From: Thamnidium elegans
Lineage: Eukaryota; Mucoromycota; Mucoromycetes; Mucorales; Mucoraceae
Direction of reading: 5' to 3'
Length of the DNA: 64,000 bases
NCBI GenBank assembly: GCA_025201345.1
Contig: JAIXMG010000038.1
Location: 248,001 to 312,000, forward strand
The notes under the pieces: generated by a model
The model's database searches: none
What the model was told of the DNA's origin: nothing
The model's input: only the letters and a program-made list of their open reading frames with translations
Part shown: positions 41,401-53,657 of the stretch, one piece after another
Layout of the letters: each line of letters opens with the position of its first letter
Numbering within the stretch: position 1 is the first letter of the stretch
Program-made: the position numbers and the translations under genes

Positions 41401-42640
41401 AATAGCCACTATGACGGAACTTATGGTAACAATGCCCAATATGGTACAGTAGTGCTACTAACTCACTCACAAAAATAGAAAACAATATAGTGATAGCTTA
41501 AATCAAGCTAATCAGATCAAATTAAAATTGAAATATGCGTAATTGTTTACTTTTTCTATTTATGTAAAAAAGTAGAGGAAATGATGACGTCGTTAAGATA
41601 AACAAAAAAAAAATATTAATTTTTGGTTTTTTGTAAGAATGACGGAATATTTTATATCTGTTATTTTGAAGGGCCACCATTTAAGATAGGTCCCAGCTAA
41701 TAACTATTGGAATAATGGTAGTAGGAGCCTGAAATTTTGCAGAGAGATGCGTAAAAATTCTACGCAACCACCTAAATTGGTTTGGAAGCCCGATGTAAAT
41801 TTTTGATGGAGAACAGTCACAAAAACTAGATATAGCCTACAATATGGCACTTTTCGGTTAATAACTTTCACAAAGGTAAATATTAGAGCGTGAAAGCTTG
41901 GTAACATTTTCATAACAATTTACTCTACATGTTTTCACAATTTAAAGTGGTTTAAGCGAGAATTGAGCTTGTGATATCTCATATACTGCACAGTATAGTC
42001 TACTACGTATATAGTATAGATGTGCCGTACATATATCGATCTAAAAAATGTTTCTAGCTTCTATCTATCTGATATTATCTAATCTAAAAAGCTCAAATGT
42101 GCCAATAATAACAAGAGTCATTATTTATTACAAGTATAAAAGTGTGGGTTTTATAAAAAAGTTTATTAATGTAAGAAAAAAAGTGAAACCAATATTAAAG
42201 TAGTTTATATTAGCGATTGTTTCTACTAGGTCTACTATTATAACGAATCTGAGTAGGAGTGGTAGTAGTACTACTGGTACTAGTATTAGTAACATTTTCT
42301 CTAACTACGGAAGGCTGAAATGAAGGTGAAAGGGGTCATTATCATTTTAGGTCTCAGGTTTTTATATTATCCGTCTCATGCAATTGTTTTGATTATATTT
42401 TTGATTATATTTTATTTTCTTAATATAATTATTGTTTATTCTCTTATGTTAATATCAAAAAACTATCTTCCTTGATTATATTTTTGAATCTACAATATTA
42501 TCCATCTCAAACGCATATACTTCTTGGTTATATAACATTATAATTGACAGAAAATCTTAAAATCATAAAACATTATTCATAGATATACATTATAATATCA
42601 TACACTTATTATAATATTTTAATCATTTTAGTACAAAGTT
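41401..42640. other. Gene-free stretch: family B 3' end and start of an inserted element
   Basis: TTAAGATAGGTCCCAGC at about 41683 looks like a family B terminus. Minus-strand coding-like text at about 42200-42320 (SPSFQPSVVREN, then a Thr/Ser-rich run) probably is the last part of the family B transposase, separated from the main gene by an insertion between about 42330 and 43480. Confidence 0.45.
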
Positions 42641-43396
42641 TTATATATTGAAATTATCTATAAGTTCTATAAGTTCATCATTAATTTTGGTTGCTTTTGA
42701 AGGTATTTCCAGAACATGTTTATAGTTATTGTTATATTTATTTAACTTTTTAATAGCCATTTTAGGATTATTATTGTTTACTATACTAAAAACTTCAATT
42801 ATTAAATCATTACTGTATTTCATCAACTCTAGTAATTCTTGTATTTTATTAATTATATTTCTTTTTATGTTAATTTTATTATTACTTTTTGTCATGATTT
42901 TAGAAGTGTTAGTATTTGAGTTTGATAAATCATTGAAACTGACATCCTCACTATTATTATTTAAATTAGTAGCAACAGAACCTGTAATTTTAGAATAATC
43001 TATAGGTATATCGGATATAGTGTTAATAGGTTCATTGCCTATACCATCACAATTATTAATATCATTAATTAAATTGTTTTCTAAAGTTTCATTATTTATA
43101 TTTTTAGTATTTTCATTAATTTCACTAATTTCTTGACTATTTTTTTTATTATTTTGTAATGTTTTTGATTTCTTATTTTGTTTTGTTAACGATTTATTTC
43201 TTCTTCTTTTAACTTTATACTTAAAAAAATACGGATTATTGTCTTTCTCAAATTTTATCTCAAAAGATTTAATATCATTATTATATATTATATTTAACTT
43301 TTCTATATTATAATTCTCAATTATTTTAATGATATAACATCTCTTTATATTTTTTAAAAAGTATTCTTGTTCTATTAAATCCCCAAAGTTTTCCAT
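42641..43396 (-). CDS. Asn/Lys-rich protein of unknown function in an insertion
   Basis: 251 aa from the ATG at 43396. The first ~75 residues look folded (FGDLIEQEYFLKNIKRCYII, FEIKFEKDNNPYFFKYKVK); then follow a basic KRRRNKS part, an Asn/Glu/Ile-rich low-complexity middle and a helical C terminus (IINKIQELLELMKYSNDLII). I do not recognise a family. It lies in a ~1.15-kb AT-rich insertion within the family B transposase gene, with RTGAGAYGGATAA repeated in the same orientation at both edges and once inside. It may be an accessory gene of a small mobile element. Confidence 0.55.
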   Translation of the reverse strand: MENFGDLIEQEYFLKNIKRCYIIKIIENYNIEKLNIIYNNDIKSFEIKFEKDNNPYFFKYKVKRRRNKSLTKQNKKSKTLQNNKKNSQEISEINENTKNINNETLENNLINDINNCDGIGNEPINTISDIPIDYSKITGSVATNLNNNSEDVSFNDLSNSNTNTSKIMTKSNNKINIKRNIINKIQELLELMKYSNDLIIEVFSIVNNNNPKMAIKKLNKYNNNYKHVLEIPSKATKINDELIELIDNFNI

Positions 43397-43486
43397 TATG
43401 CTAATATTTTAAAATTATGTTTTTATTTGTTTACAAATTAATCCACCTAATATTTATTTTAATAATAAAATTCAATTTTATCCATC

Positions 43487-44490
43487 TCATACATTTTTAT
43501 AAATCTGAGAGTTATATTGGGATACATCCGGTGAAAGAGTGAGTCCCTCATTTGGATTTGAGCTACCTTCTTCGGGAACCCAATCTTCATCGTCGGTATC
43601 ATAGTCACTTTCTTCTTCAGAATTATAATTATCTTCAAATTCATATGGTTGAGCTTCCACCTCTACTTCTTGCTCCTCATCCCATGCTTCAGCTCGCGTA
43701 ATAAAACTATCAAAACTACCTAAAGTGCTAGATGAACTTTCCAATTGGACCTCGCGGATACACCTTTCCATTCCTGTAATAAGACCAAGGCCTTGATTCT
43801 CTCTTCTCCACAAAAATTCCAAAAGTTTTCCAGGACAATCCTTAATAGTACGGTTACGAGGATGAATAAACCGTTTCATGGGTGTCCACAAACCTTCAAT
43901 CACATTTGTATGGATTAACCCATCCGTTTGGTTACCTCGAACCTGATCTTCTGTAGCAAAATTGATTGAATGATTAACTACTTGATGTCTACTGAAGTAG
44001 AACCCAGAATAATCAGCCGGAACGACAGTACCATCTTCTCTTATCAAGTCACTTGGATGAAGACGAGAGTAGGCAGACCAACCATCAGATCGAATTACAG
44101 AACCTCTCGCACAATATGCTTGAATAATTGGAAGTAAAGTAGCAGCAGAACGATTAGGTACAGTGCATACAAATGCTTTACCTGCCTTGTACTTGGGTCT
44201 AATTTCATATTGGCCATCTGAGATATATGCCAAATAAGTCTCATCTGTTTTTATAGCCTCGACCATACCGAAGACCCATACACCTTCAATATGAGAACCA
44301 CGATTATGCTTGCGCTTACCAAATTTGGACTCATCGATTTGGATGTGATCACACAATTCATTTGTACCAAGAAGATAGGTGCCATGATACCGGACATAAT
44401 CTGAATTCATCATTGCTTGACAATCTTTTGAAATTTGGGAAATCGTAACACCATGAGCTTTAATCGTACTATAGATATCATGGCTAATAT
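43487..44490 (-). pseudogene. Merlin/ISXO2-like transposase, family B (both ends interrupted)
   Basis: The DDE domain is intact: HIQIDESKFGKRKHNRGSH, VEAIKTDETYLAYI, VPNRSAATLLPII, SVIRSDGWSAYSRLHPS, HQVVNHSINFATEDQ and HTNVIEGLWTPMKRFI, with 62 residues between the second Asp and the Glu. The frame is cut at the 5' side near 44490 by a sequence with AGATAGGTCCCAGGAGCC, and at the 3' side near 43490 by the insertion holding the unknown ORF. The N-terminal exon and zinc ribbon are missing. Confidence 0.82.
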
Positions 44491-45004
44491 ATGAGATAGG
44501 TCCCAGGAGCCTAGAGGTCGTAATAATAAACCTAACGGAGTATAAATAATAGATTTATAGGTCAAAAAATTTATGCGGATGCAATGATAGTATTTATATC
44601 TTGCTATCTTTAAAACTCCGCCCGTGACGGCGGAATTATGTGTAGTTGGTATACATATAGCATCATAACTCATCTATTATAATTTCAATTTGGATGGGAC
44701 TAGCACCATTCGAAAGAAAAAATGTTTTTATATTTATAACTAATCTTATTAAATCAATGTGTAGTAAAATAAATTTGAAAACTGTCACACTAGTAAAACC
44801 CAATGCGAAAGACGTATGCGAGGTTATAAGCTTTCGGTAACGAGTCATCAGCTGCAATTAATTTATTAGGTAAGAAGACTATAGCTAAATTGGTTTAAAG
44901 TGATTCTATTTAAAGTATAAAAGAAGTAGGAAAATTGGGAAATGATGTTTTTAGGTAGTTATTACAGTATATATAAAAAAAAAAGTAATTACATAGTTGT
45001 TTTA
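44491..45004. other. Non-coding 3' part of family C and its end
   Basis: No exon. From the terminus-like GAGATAGGTCCCAGG near 44495 to the stop of the family C transposase, so it probably is that element's 3' untranslated region and end, inserted into family B. Confidence 0.5.
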
Positions 45005-46222
45005 CTATTGTAAGTTACGGTTATTTGGTCTACGACGATGAGGTATTTCAACATAAGTAACATCATTAGTTTCGTCGTCTTCATCTTCTTCATTAATATC
45101 AAAGTTACGACGACGATCATTCCACACTTGAAAACTTCTCAATTCTCTTTGCTCACGTAATAGCTGTTCATCTGGTGTTTCATCTGTTTCTGCTTCTGTA
45201 AACATATACGGATCCAATTGGTCACTATTATTATTATCTGATGAGAATGATACCTCCTTCATCATACGAAACATTCCTCCTATCAAATCATTTCTGTTTT
45301 CTACTGTCCATAAATGCTCCAATAATTTTCCTGGGGCATCTTTTTTATTACGATGACGAGGTGCAATGTTCGATTTCAAGTCTCTCCAAATACTTTCAAT
45401 AACATTCGTATGTAGTCTTCCTGATGCTGGAACTTGGGTAATTCTACTACTAGTTGTATTTTGATCCAAAGTAGCAAATCCTTCCGAATGATTAACAACT
45501 TGATGACCACGAAAAAATAACTCATTACTGTCAATGCTTTCTTGTTCGAAATTAAATCCATTTAAAGACATTCTAGAAACAACCCTGTTTTGAATATCAA
45601 GACTATGAAGACCATTGTAAGCTCTCCATCCATCTGATCTAATAATTGATCCAGGTTTACAATACTTATAGATAAGTGGCAAAAGGGTAACAGCAGTACG
45701 GTCGGGAACAGTAATAAATATTCTTCTACCAGCCTTGTAACGGTACCTTTGTTCATTAATACCAAGAGTGTTGTCAACATAGGTATATGTTTGAGGTTGA
45801 CCTACGGGGTAGTTCAAACACTCTACCATACCAAAAATCCAGACACCTACGAATTAAAACACGTGTTAATTTATTTTTATTTTTATTTTACATGTTAAAA
45901 TGTTACCTTCTACGCGACTTCCAGTTTCATTTTTTCTTTTACCAAGTTTAGATTCATCTATCTGAATATGATGACAGTCAGGGGTACTACCAAGAAGATT
46001 ATCACTGGTTAAAACATATTTGTTATAGTCTGAAAGCATGAGAACTTGAATATCCTTAAATATTTGACCTAGTGTAGTTGCAGCTAATGTTCTAGTATTG
46101 AATATTTTTTGCATATTTTCACCACGAATATAATCCATTGCTGCACCAAGAATTTTATGCGAGTCTGCCTTTCTTCTATACCAGAATGAATTTTTTGTAA
46201 TAGTTGTTCTAATAGCATTAAC
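45005..46222 (-). pseudogene. Merlin/ISXO2-like transposase, family C (5'-truncated)
   Basis: Exon parts 45907-46222 and 45005-45846 with a 60-nt intron. It starts abruptly within SFWYRRKADSHKILGAAMDY, so the first exon and zinc ribbon are lost where TTAAGATAGGGATTA begins. DDE blocks are complete: HHIQIDESKLGKRKNETGS, VPDRTAVTLLPLIYKYCKPG, SIIRSDGWRAYNGLHS, HQVVNHSEGFATLDQ and RLHTNVIESIWRDLKSNI. An intron inside the DDE domain distinguishes it from families A and D. Confidence 0.85.
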
Positions 46223-47168
46223 GGGCTAATAATTAAGATAGGGATTAATTGTAGCCGTTTGGGATATAAAAATAGTAGGAGCCTGAAACTAAAAGAGATA
46301 ATACATTGTAATTTTCCGCATCTTTTAAAATAGTTTTTGTGACTGTCTGATTATTATTGCGTGTGCTACAGACCGAAATGTTTCAGTTAAATAGGTTTAA
46401 ATTCAGTGGCGGTTTCAATTTAGCTCCGATCAATACGAAATTTTAATGAACGTTAGTTCAATAATTTTAAAAACTAACTTCCAAATTTGAACAGTTTTCA
46501 TAAGCTAGTTTTTGAGTAATCGTTCGTCAAAATGTCGAAATACCCCTATTTTGAGGTATAATATGACTGTGTATAATAAGGCCCCTGACAAAATTTTTGG
46601 GTTCCGCAAAAATATCTTTTCATCTAAAAGTAGATGCTTTGAAACTAAAAATAACGTAAGAACGGCCTTTTTATGATAATTATTGGTGGAGATATGGGCC
46701 GTTAAAAGCAGCACATAACTTAAAAACGGCCGAAAAACACGTGATATAGAAGTTTGACGGTGTAAAAAATTCTAATATCAGAATATAAATTAATTGTTTG
46801 AAAAGCTACACATCTTTAAATTATTTTAGAGCAATCTAAAATTAGTTTTGCTTAAAAACTCGTTAGTTAAATGGTAGATAAATCACCGTACCTAGTATGT
46901 TAAACTAGCGTACATACAGTAAACCCCAATATGTCCTCAGCTTGGCCTGCTATATTGACCCTTTTTAGGTTGTACTATAGGTAGTATACGTAGCAGTACA
47001 GGCCCTAATACAGCTAGCATTATAACTGGAAAAATAGGTTGCGGTATTGATCGCCGTATAAAGTTACTCGACTAACATGTAAAAATATATAAAGTTTTAT
47101 TGATCCAAAAATAATATAATGTTGTTTTAGCATTGTTTTATCAGAAAAAAAAAGAAAAAAAAAGTAGA
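46223..47168. other. Gene-free DNA between families C and D
   Basis: Begins with an end-like AAGATAGGGATTA; 46236-46560 resembles 40430-41060. It includes the 3' non-coding part of family D. No coding sense seen. Confidence 0.45.
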
Positions 47169-48874
47169 TTAAGAACGAGTATTACAGGAAGCACTGCCTC
47201 TAGGACGGCCCCTATCTCGGGAGCCTCTGGAAGGTCTTCCACGACTAGCTACACTGGCAGGATTAGTTGCTTGACGAGCTGGTCTTCCTACTCGACCACG
47301 ACCACGACCAGCAACAGGAACACGGCTTGAACGACGAACATTTTGGTCTTCTACCTGCTGGTTTGCATCTCCAGTGGGCTCCTCCAAATTGGTAGGTCTT
47401 GGCACCCTTCCTCTTGCTGGGATATAATCCTCATCATTATCACCATCAGATTCTGATAGAACTGCTTCGTCTTCATCACGTTCTCTTCTTCTAGAAACCC
47501 ACTGATCGAACATACGTTCCTCTCGTCTTAACCTTCTCTCTTGAGCCTCAAGGTCTTCGCCATCTTGACCTGCTGTAAAAGGTACCGAACCTTCGCCACC
47601 AACAGTACCGCCATGTACTACCTGCACCTCACGAATACACCTCTTCATGCCATTGATGAAGCTACCCCTATTGGCATAGTGCCACAGATACTCTACAAGC
47701 TTACCAGGACAATCCTTAGAGTTACGGTATCTTGGCCCAATAAAGACCTTCAAGTCTCTCCAAAGACACTCAATTATGTTTGTGTGTAAATGACCTGAAA
47801 CAGGAGTTAATGATACGTCCGGATTGGTAGTTACTTGATCAACTGTAGTAAATCCCTGACTGTGATTAACGACTTGATGAGCTCTAAAAAAAAGCTGGTT
47901 GTTCTCGCCATTAAAGTCCAATTGACCATTGTCTACATGAGAAGGACGATGAAGATTACGATAAGCGCGCCAACCATCGGAACGGATAACAGTTCCGGAC
48001 TTACAGAATTTGTAAATAATTGGCAAGAGGGTGGCAGCAGTACGGTTAGGTACAGTTAAAAAGATGCGGTTACCAGCTTCAAAATGGTAGCGAGTCTCAG
48101 TAGCACCAGTGCGAAAATCCGTATACTCATACGTACGTCCGTTGGGATTCTCCGAAATAAGAGCTTCGACCGTTCCAAACACCCAGATACCTTCGACGGG
48201 GCGACCACGACCATGTTTACGCTTACCAAGTTTTGACTCATCGATCTGGATATGATGACACCTGGGGTTGTTTCCGAGAAGATGATCCTCACCAAGATTA
48301 TGGCTCTCATAATCAGATAACATCAAAAGCTGGCAATCAAGCAATAGCTGAGACAACGTGTTAGGAGAGATACTATGGCCTCTAAGAACATCAGTGATAC
48401 GCCCACCTTGGAAGAATTGGTACATAGCAGATATCATGTACTGCAAGATCATTTTCTTACGATAAAACATTGAACCGTTCGTAATAGTACGGCGTAAAGG
48501 TCCGTTATGACCAACGGTTGAACCATCATCGCCGATAGAGTAACCTCCGCCACAATACAAGTACCATTGCTCTCTTTCCTCTCGCCACCATAAGGTAGGG
48601 TAGTGAATACAGCCTTGAATACCACAGCGAGCGTCAGGTTGTCTATCAAATGCCCTAAAATGGTCCTTAAGAACACTAAATACGGAAAATTTTAATGTTA
48701 GTTGTTAAAGTAGGTATAATAGTAGCTTAAAATAACTTACGTCCAGATGTCACCTCTTTCGAGAGTAATCATTCTTGCTAATTCCAAGACATCACCATCT
48801 AAAACGCGACTACGATAAGTGGAAACTACTTGACCAGTAACACGACCACGAGAGCGAGGAATAATTGAAGACAT
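47169..48874 (-). CDS. Merlin/ISXO2-like transposase, family D (intact)
   Basis: Exons 48741-48874 and 47169-48675, 65-nt intron, 546 aa from the ATG at 48874 (MSSIIPRSRGRVTGQ). A zinc-ribbon-like segment (CGIQGCIHYP...YLYCGGG) precedes the DDE domain: HHIQIDESKLGKRKHGRGR (first Asp ~188), GTVEALISENPNGRTYEY, VPNRTAATLLPIIYKFCKSG, RSDGWRAYRNLHRPS (~279) and HLHTNIIECLWRDLKVFI (Glu ~347), 68 residues after the second Asp. The C-terminal tail is acidic, then rich in RGR/GRP AT-hook-like repeats. G+C is clearly higher than in its surroundings. No frame damage is seen, so it may still be functional. Confidence 0.9.
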
Positions 48875-49399
48875 TTAAAATAAGATGCTTAAGATTAACG
48901 ACAAAAAACTAATGTATAGTAAATGAATGGTTAAAAGCTAATATATGGCCACCGCTGGATCTGGAATAATTGAGAGGGTTAAAAAATTACTATAAAAGGC
49001 GATTTTTCTTGTGTAACATAGTTTGTGTAACCTTCGTGTAACATACTGCCAAAATCATTTTTGAGAGTTTTTGGTTGATTTCAATTTTTTCGTTTATAGT
49101 CTTACTATTTATAATCAACAAGCCTCTATCGTACGTCGTTTGTTAAGAAGTCAATTAGAAACATAATACGCATCACTGTTATTGTAATTGACTTTCTGAA
49201 AAGTATATTTATTATTCCAAATTGCTCATTCATTAATGTCTTGTTGAAACTGTCTAAGTTTCACATTATGATAAGCGCTTATTCAGCCCATAATATGTAT
49301 ATAAGACACACACTTTTTCATTAATAAAAGTAACAATCTATTCTTAGTCTGATAATTATCTAGTAATTTTACTTTTATTTTATTTTTTGATATAACTTT
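48875..49399. other. Upstream region of family D
   Basis: No gene. The part 48945-49030 is the inverted match of 9484-9582. It includes GTGTAACATA, repeated with variation three times at 49012-49046. Confidence 0.5.
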
Positions 49400-49663
49400 T
49401 GAGAAACGATCTAATATTATAGTATCATTCTTTTCATTTTCTATTTCAATTTCGCAACGGAACGAAACCCCAATTTGCGATAATTTTTTTCTTTCAAAAT
49501 TAAATAAAAAGCACGTAGTAAGTTCAAACTTACGACTTTGTTCAAGAATATTAATTATAATATATTATTTAAATGTAACAAAACAATTGAATATAAGAAT
49601 TAAGTTTAATAACAAGTAATTAAAATTATATATTATATTAAATATAAATAGAAACGTTTCTCA
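49400..49663. mobile_element. 264-bp MITE, copy 1
   Basis: Starts TGAGAAACGATCTAATATTA and ends GAAACGTTTCTCA, giving terminal inverted repeats of about 9 bp. A near-identical copy in opposite orientation is at 53394-53657. It has no coding capacity. It abuts the truncated family A copy 3 directly. Confidence 0.8.
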
Positions 49664-51319
49664 CTAGCATTATTTCAGAAGTCCCTTCTGTTCCTACTAT
49701 TATTGCTCGGTCCAATTATGGCTCTAGAGTACCTCGTACTGGTGATAAAAATGTAGAAGCCGTGATTTTATCTGATCCTGACAGAACTTGGACGTAAGTT
49801 TATATTATCGCTGTATTTTGACTATAGTTTTAGCTACCTAATCGAAGAACTGAAAGTGTTTGAAAGAAGTGACATGACTTGCGAATTTAATGGCTGTCAA
49901 ATCCAAATGGAACTTTACTATCGTAGCGATCGCGACCAGTACTACTACAAGTGTTCAGGAAACTCCCACGTAAGCAGCATTCCCGGTTTGGATGAAGATC
50001 ATCGTTATAAGAAACTTACCACCATCACTAAGAGCTCTTTCTGGTACAAAAGAAAAGCAGCTGCACACAAGATTTTAGGTGCTATGATGGACTATATGCG
50101 TAAGGAGTCTCTTCAACAAATCTTCGATAGTAGAAGTTTAAGCAAGGGAGCTCTTCTTCAAATCATTCGGGATATTCAAGTCATGATGCTTTCAGACTAT
50201 AAGAAGCATGCTTTGACTCCTGAAAACCGTCTTGGTGTAAACCCTCGTTGTCACCATATTCAAATCGACGAATCTAAAATTGGAAAAAGAAAAAACAATG
50301 TTGGTAGTCGTGTCGAAGGTGTTTGGGTGTTCCGAATGGTTGAAGCCTTGATACCAGAATCTGGTCCTATGACGTATCAATACATTGATAACCGTAATAA
50401 CATCGATGAGACTCGTCATAGATATGTTGCTGGCAGAAGATTTTTTTGCACTGTTCCCAATCGTGTTGCTGCTACACTTCTTCCTATTATTTACAAGTAT
50501 TGTGCACGAGGTTCTGTTATTCGTTCAGATGGTTGGAGAGCTTATAGAGGTCTTCATAATCAAGAAACACAAGACCAGTTTGAAGCAAATGGACTGACCT
50601 TTGGAGGTGTCGGTACTGGTCTTTATTTTCGTGCGCATCAGGTTGTAAATCATTCTCAAGGTTTTGCCACGCGTGATCAAGTAAGCGAAAATCCGGTAGT
50701 GTCTCACGTCCCTGAATCAGGTCTGATCCATACGAATATAATTGAATCATTGTGGAGAGATATGAAGGTGTTCATTAAGCCTAGACATCGTACAGTTCGA
50801 TCTGCTCCAGGTAAACTATTGGAGTACTTATGGTTCATTGATAATAAAGAAGATGTGATGGGTGATATGGCTCGTTTTCTTCGTGAGGTAAAATTTTCTG
50901 ACAACACCGGCATTATTGAAACAGGCGATAACAACCAGGGGTCATTCGAACCTGATATGTTCACGGAGGCTAGAAGTGGAGAGACACCAGAGCAGCAAGA
51001 GAGAAGAGAGGATCGCGATCAAAGTAACTTTGAAGCTTGGGTGAATCGTCGTCGTGCTAGGGATGAAGAGGAACTCGATGAGGACTCTACTACAGACGAA
51101 GAAAGTGATGATGATGACCCCTCTTTCATCATCCCATCTTTTTCCACACCAAGAGTTAGTGAATTGGGTATCGAAAGACAAACAGTACCAGTTACTAGAA
51201 ATAATCATCAAGCGGATCAGCATATTTCAGAGGCTCCATCAACCACCCCACCTCGTCAACGTGGAAGACCAAGAGTTAATAGAGGACGAGGACGACCTTC
51301 TTCATCACGTAGGTCATAA
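49664..51319 (+). pseudogene. Merlin-like transposase, family A copy 3 (N terminus lost)
   Basis: Partial exon 1 (49664-49793), a shortened intron (16 bp less than in copy 2) and exon 2 (49834-51319). The exon 2 protein differs from copy 2 by one residue that I can see (Asp for Gly in GLDEDHRY). The catalytic domain is whole; the start codon and the first ~25 residues are missing. The near-identity points to very recent duplication. Confidence 0.9.
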
Positions 51320-52229
51320 AGATCTAACCTTTTTTTGCTTGTCTTTTTTTCACTCGCTTTTTTTATTGACAACTTTCTATATTATATACTCTTTATTCTT
51401 TTCAAATAAACCAACCTTTTTAAAACATTAACTATATTTTTGTATCATTTAACAGTTATACTATTATACATTTTACTGGGCTTTATTAATTGTTTTACAA
51501 GCCATTTCTTATCTAGCTTCCGATATTTACATTACACATCGTATACTTCATTATACATGAACGATTTGCATAAATCGTCTGCATGAACAATTTGCATGAG
51601 CGATCTGCATGAATGATTTGCATGAAAGATTCAAGAGACTCTGCGATACTGTGGTACTATCAGTCTAGCACAAATATACAATATCTTGCGTACAGTTATA
51701 TCATTTAACTTATTGCCCTTCAATAGATAAATAAATATTTATTTCTATTTTTAATTTTTGGGTCTTCTATATCTCTCGTGATATACCGTTCTTTAATTCA
51801 TCCTTACATTTATCTATCTAAGATATAGTAATGCGCTTTAACATTATAGAATCAGGTATTTCTACGCCCTAGGAGAGTCATTGAACTTCATATTTACCTA
51901 GACGTCATACACATGCCGCTATTAAATACCTGAGACCTATTGATCTCTCCCACGATGATTGTACTTAATTATAAAGAAATTTAATTTTGCTATCCAATGC
52001 AGAATTTTTGTGGCTTTCCAACGATATATTTTTTGTCCGGTTCGGAGTTTATTTAGTATTTAATTCGGTGTTTAAATTAATTTCCGGCCCGGATTTTATT
52101 TTTAGCGATTTATGCATTAACTCAAAAAGATGCATAAAAATAGCGGCTACAACTTTGTCATTAACATATTTTTGACTACTTCATTTCCCATCTAGTATTT
52201 CACGCTGGAACCTATCTTGTACTTCAGCC
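51320..52229. other. Family A 3' region and right end, copy 3
   Basis: Gene-free; duplicates 39066-39975, including the iterons at 51556-51630. Confidence 0.7.
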
Positions 52230-52264
52230 ATACAAATAAAAAGAAGAATTAAGAAAACAAAACT

Positions 52265-53393
52265 TTACTTTTCCACGAAAACTTCTTTCTGCCAACAAGC
52301 AAGCAAAACTATCTTTTCTGCAGTTTCTGGTTTCAATCGAGCCCTTTTGTTATTTATGGTATGTTTTGCTTGTGAAAATAGTCTTTCAGATGGTACGCTT
52401 GTGGCGGGTATAGACAAATACTTTCTAGCAAATAAAGACAACGTTGGATAAAGTTTTTCGTGCTGTTTCCAAAACTTCAGCGGCTTAGTTGCATACAACT
52501 TCCCTAGTTTAATGTTTGCATCATCATCATCATAATCATGTTCATTACTGTCACTGTCTACTAAAAAAATCCATTAGTCAATATTATCAATATTTAAAAT
52601 AAACAAACTTTTTACCTTCTTGCTGTCGATTAATCTCTAGTCCCTCTCTGCCGAACATTTGTGTATGGTCAGTTTGAATATAACTTAATAATTCTACATT
52701 TGATTCAACATAATTTTTGATTATGGGACTTCGACTATTATCATATCCAGCCAAAAACACTTTTCTCTGTCTTCTCTGGTTTTGTCTTAGTCTTTTTTTA
52801 GATATGCCAATGATATTATCGTCATCCTCGTCCTCATCTTCATCATTGTTGCTATCATCTACATTGTAGTTCTCAATGCCATCATTACTACCAAATGTAC
52901 CAGTTGTTGGAATAGCTTTTGTTACGGAATATCCCGTAATAAAAATATTTAGTATTCATGTTGAATAACAACTAATGATGAACTAACTGTTGGCTTACCT
53001 GTTCCGACTCTGAACGCTAATGCTTCTGAACTATGGCTTGTACTTAGTTCATGAGCGTAGTAATCGGTCAAAAATAAACTAAAAGACCTCTTACATTGTG
53101 ATATTTGTGCTTCTATTATATTAGTCTCCCAATCTTGCTCTTCCCTGAAAAAAAAAAAAAAAAAAAGTCGCCAATAGGTACATTTAGCAATCAAAGTAAT
53201 AATCGCACGGGAAAATATATCAACATACCAATAACTAAATTTCAGGCTTGGGTCAACCATAGTTGCACAAGCATAAACATCTGTTAGATCAGTTCGACTA
53301 TAGTACTTTGAAAGTTTAGTCATAGTGAGATCAATAGCAGCCGAAAGTGAAGGATTTTCTGTTGGAATTTTTCCAACCTGGTGAAGAGATCAT
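52265..53393 (-). pseudogene. hAT transposase, C-terminal exons
   Basis: Exons with GT-AG borders. The most 3' encodes the hATC dimerisation domain (LFARKYLSIPATSVPSERLF, then TINNKRARLKPE) after an acidic linker. Upstream are an exon ending MFGREGLEINRQQE (about 52613-52920) and one with YYSRTDLTDVYACATMVDPS and a short intron at 53145-53240. This part of the gene looks undamaged. The exon reading upstream ends at an acceptor beside MITE copy 2. Confidence 0.85.
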
Positions 53394-53657
53394 TGAGAAA
53401 CGTTTCTATTTATATTTAATATAATATATAATTTTAATTACTTGTTATTAAATTTAATTCTTATATTCAATTGTTTTGTTACATTTAAATAATATATTAT
53501 AATTAATATTCTAAAACAAAGTCGTAAGTTTGAACTTACTACGTGCTTTTTATTTAATTTTGAAAGAAAAAAATTATCGCAAATTGGGGTTTCGTTCCGT
53601 TGCGAAATTGAAATAGAAAATGAAAAGAATGATACTATAATATTAGATCGTTTCTCA
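53394..53657. mobile_element. 264-bp MITE, copy 2
   Basis: Inverted near-identical copy of 49400-49663, inserted between hAT exons. No obvious target duplication: flanks are GATCAT and TTATAT. Confidence 0.8.

Larger units (their letters stand above)
49664..52229 (+). mobile_element. Family A copy 3, 5'-truncated at a MITE
   Basis: Matches about 37395-39975 of copy 2 almost base for base, starting inside exon 1 of the transposase (CTAGCATTATTTCAGAAG) and ending in the standard right end at 52229. The ~1.9-kb left part is absent. Iterons are at 51556-51630. Confidence 0.88.
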
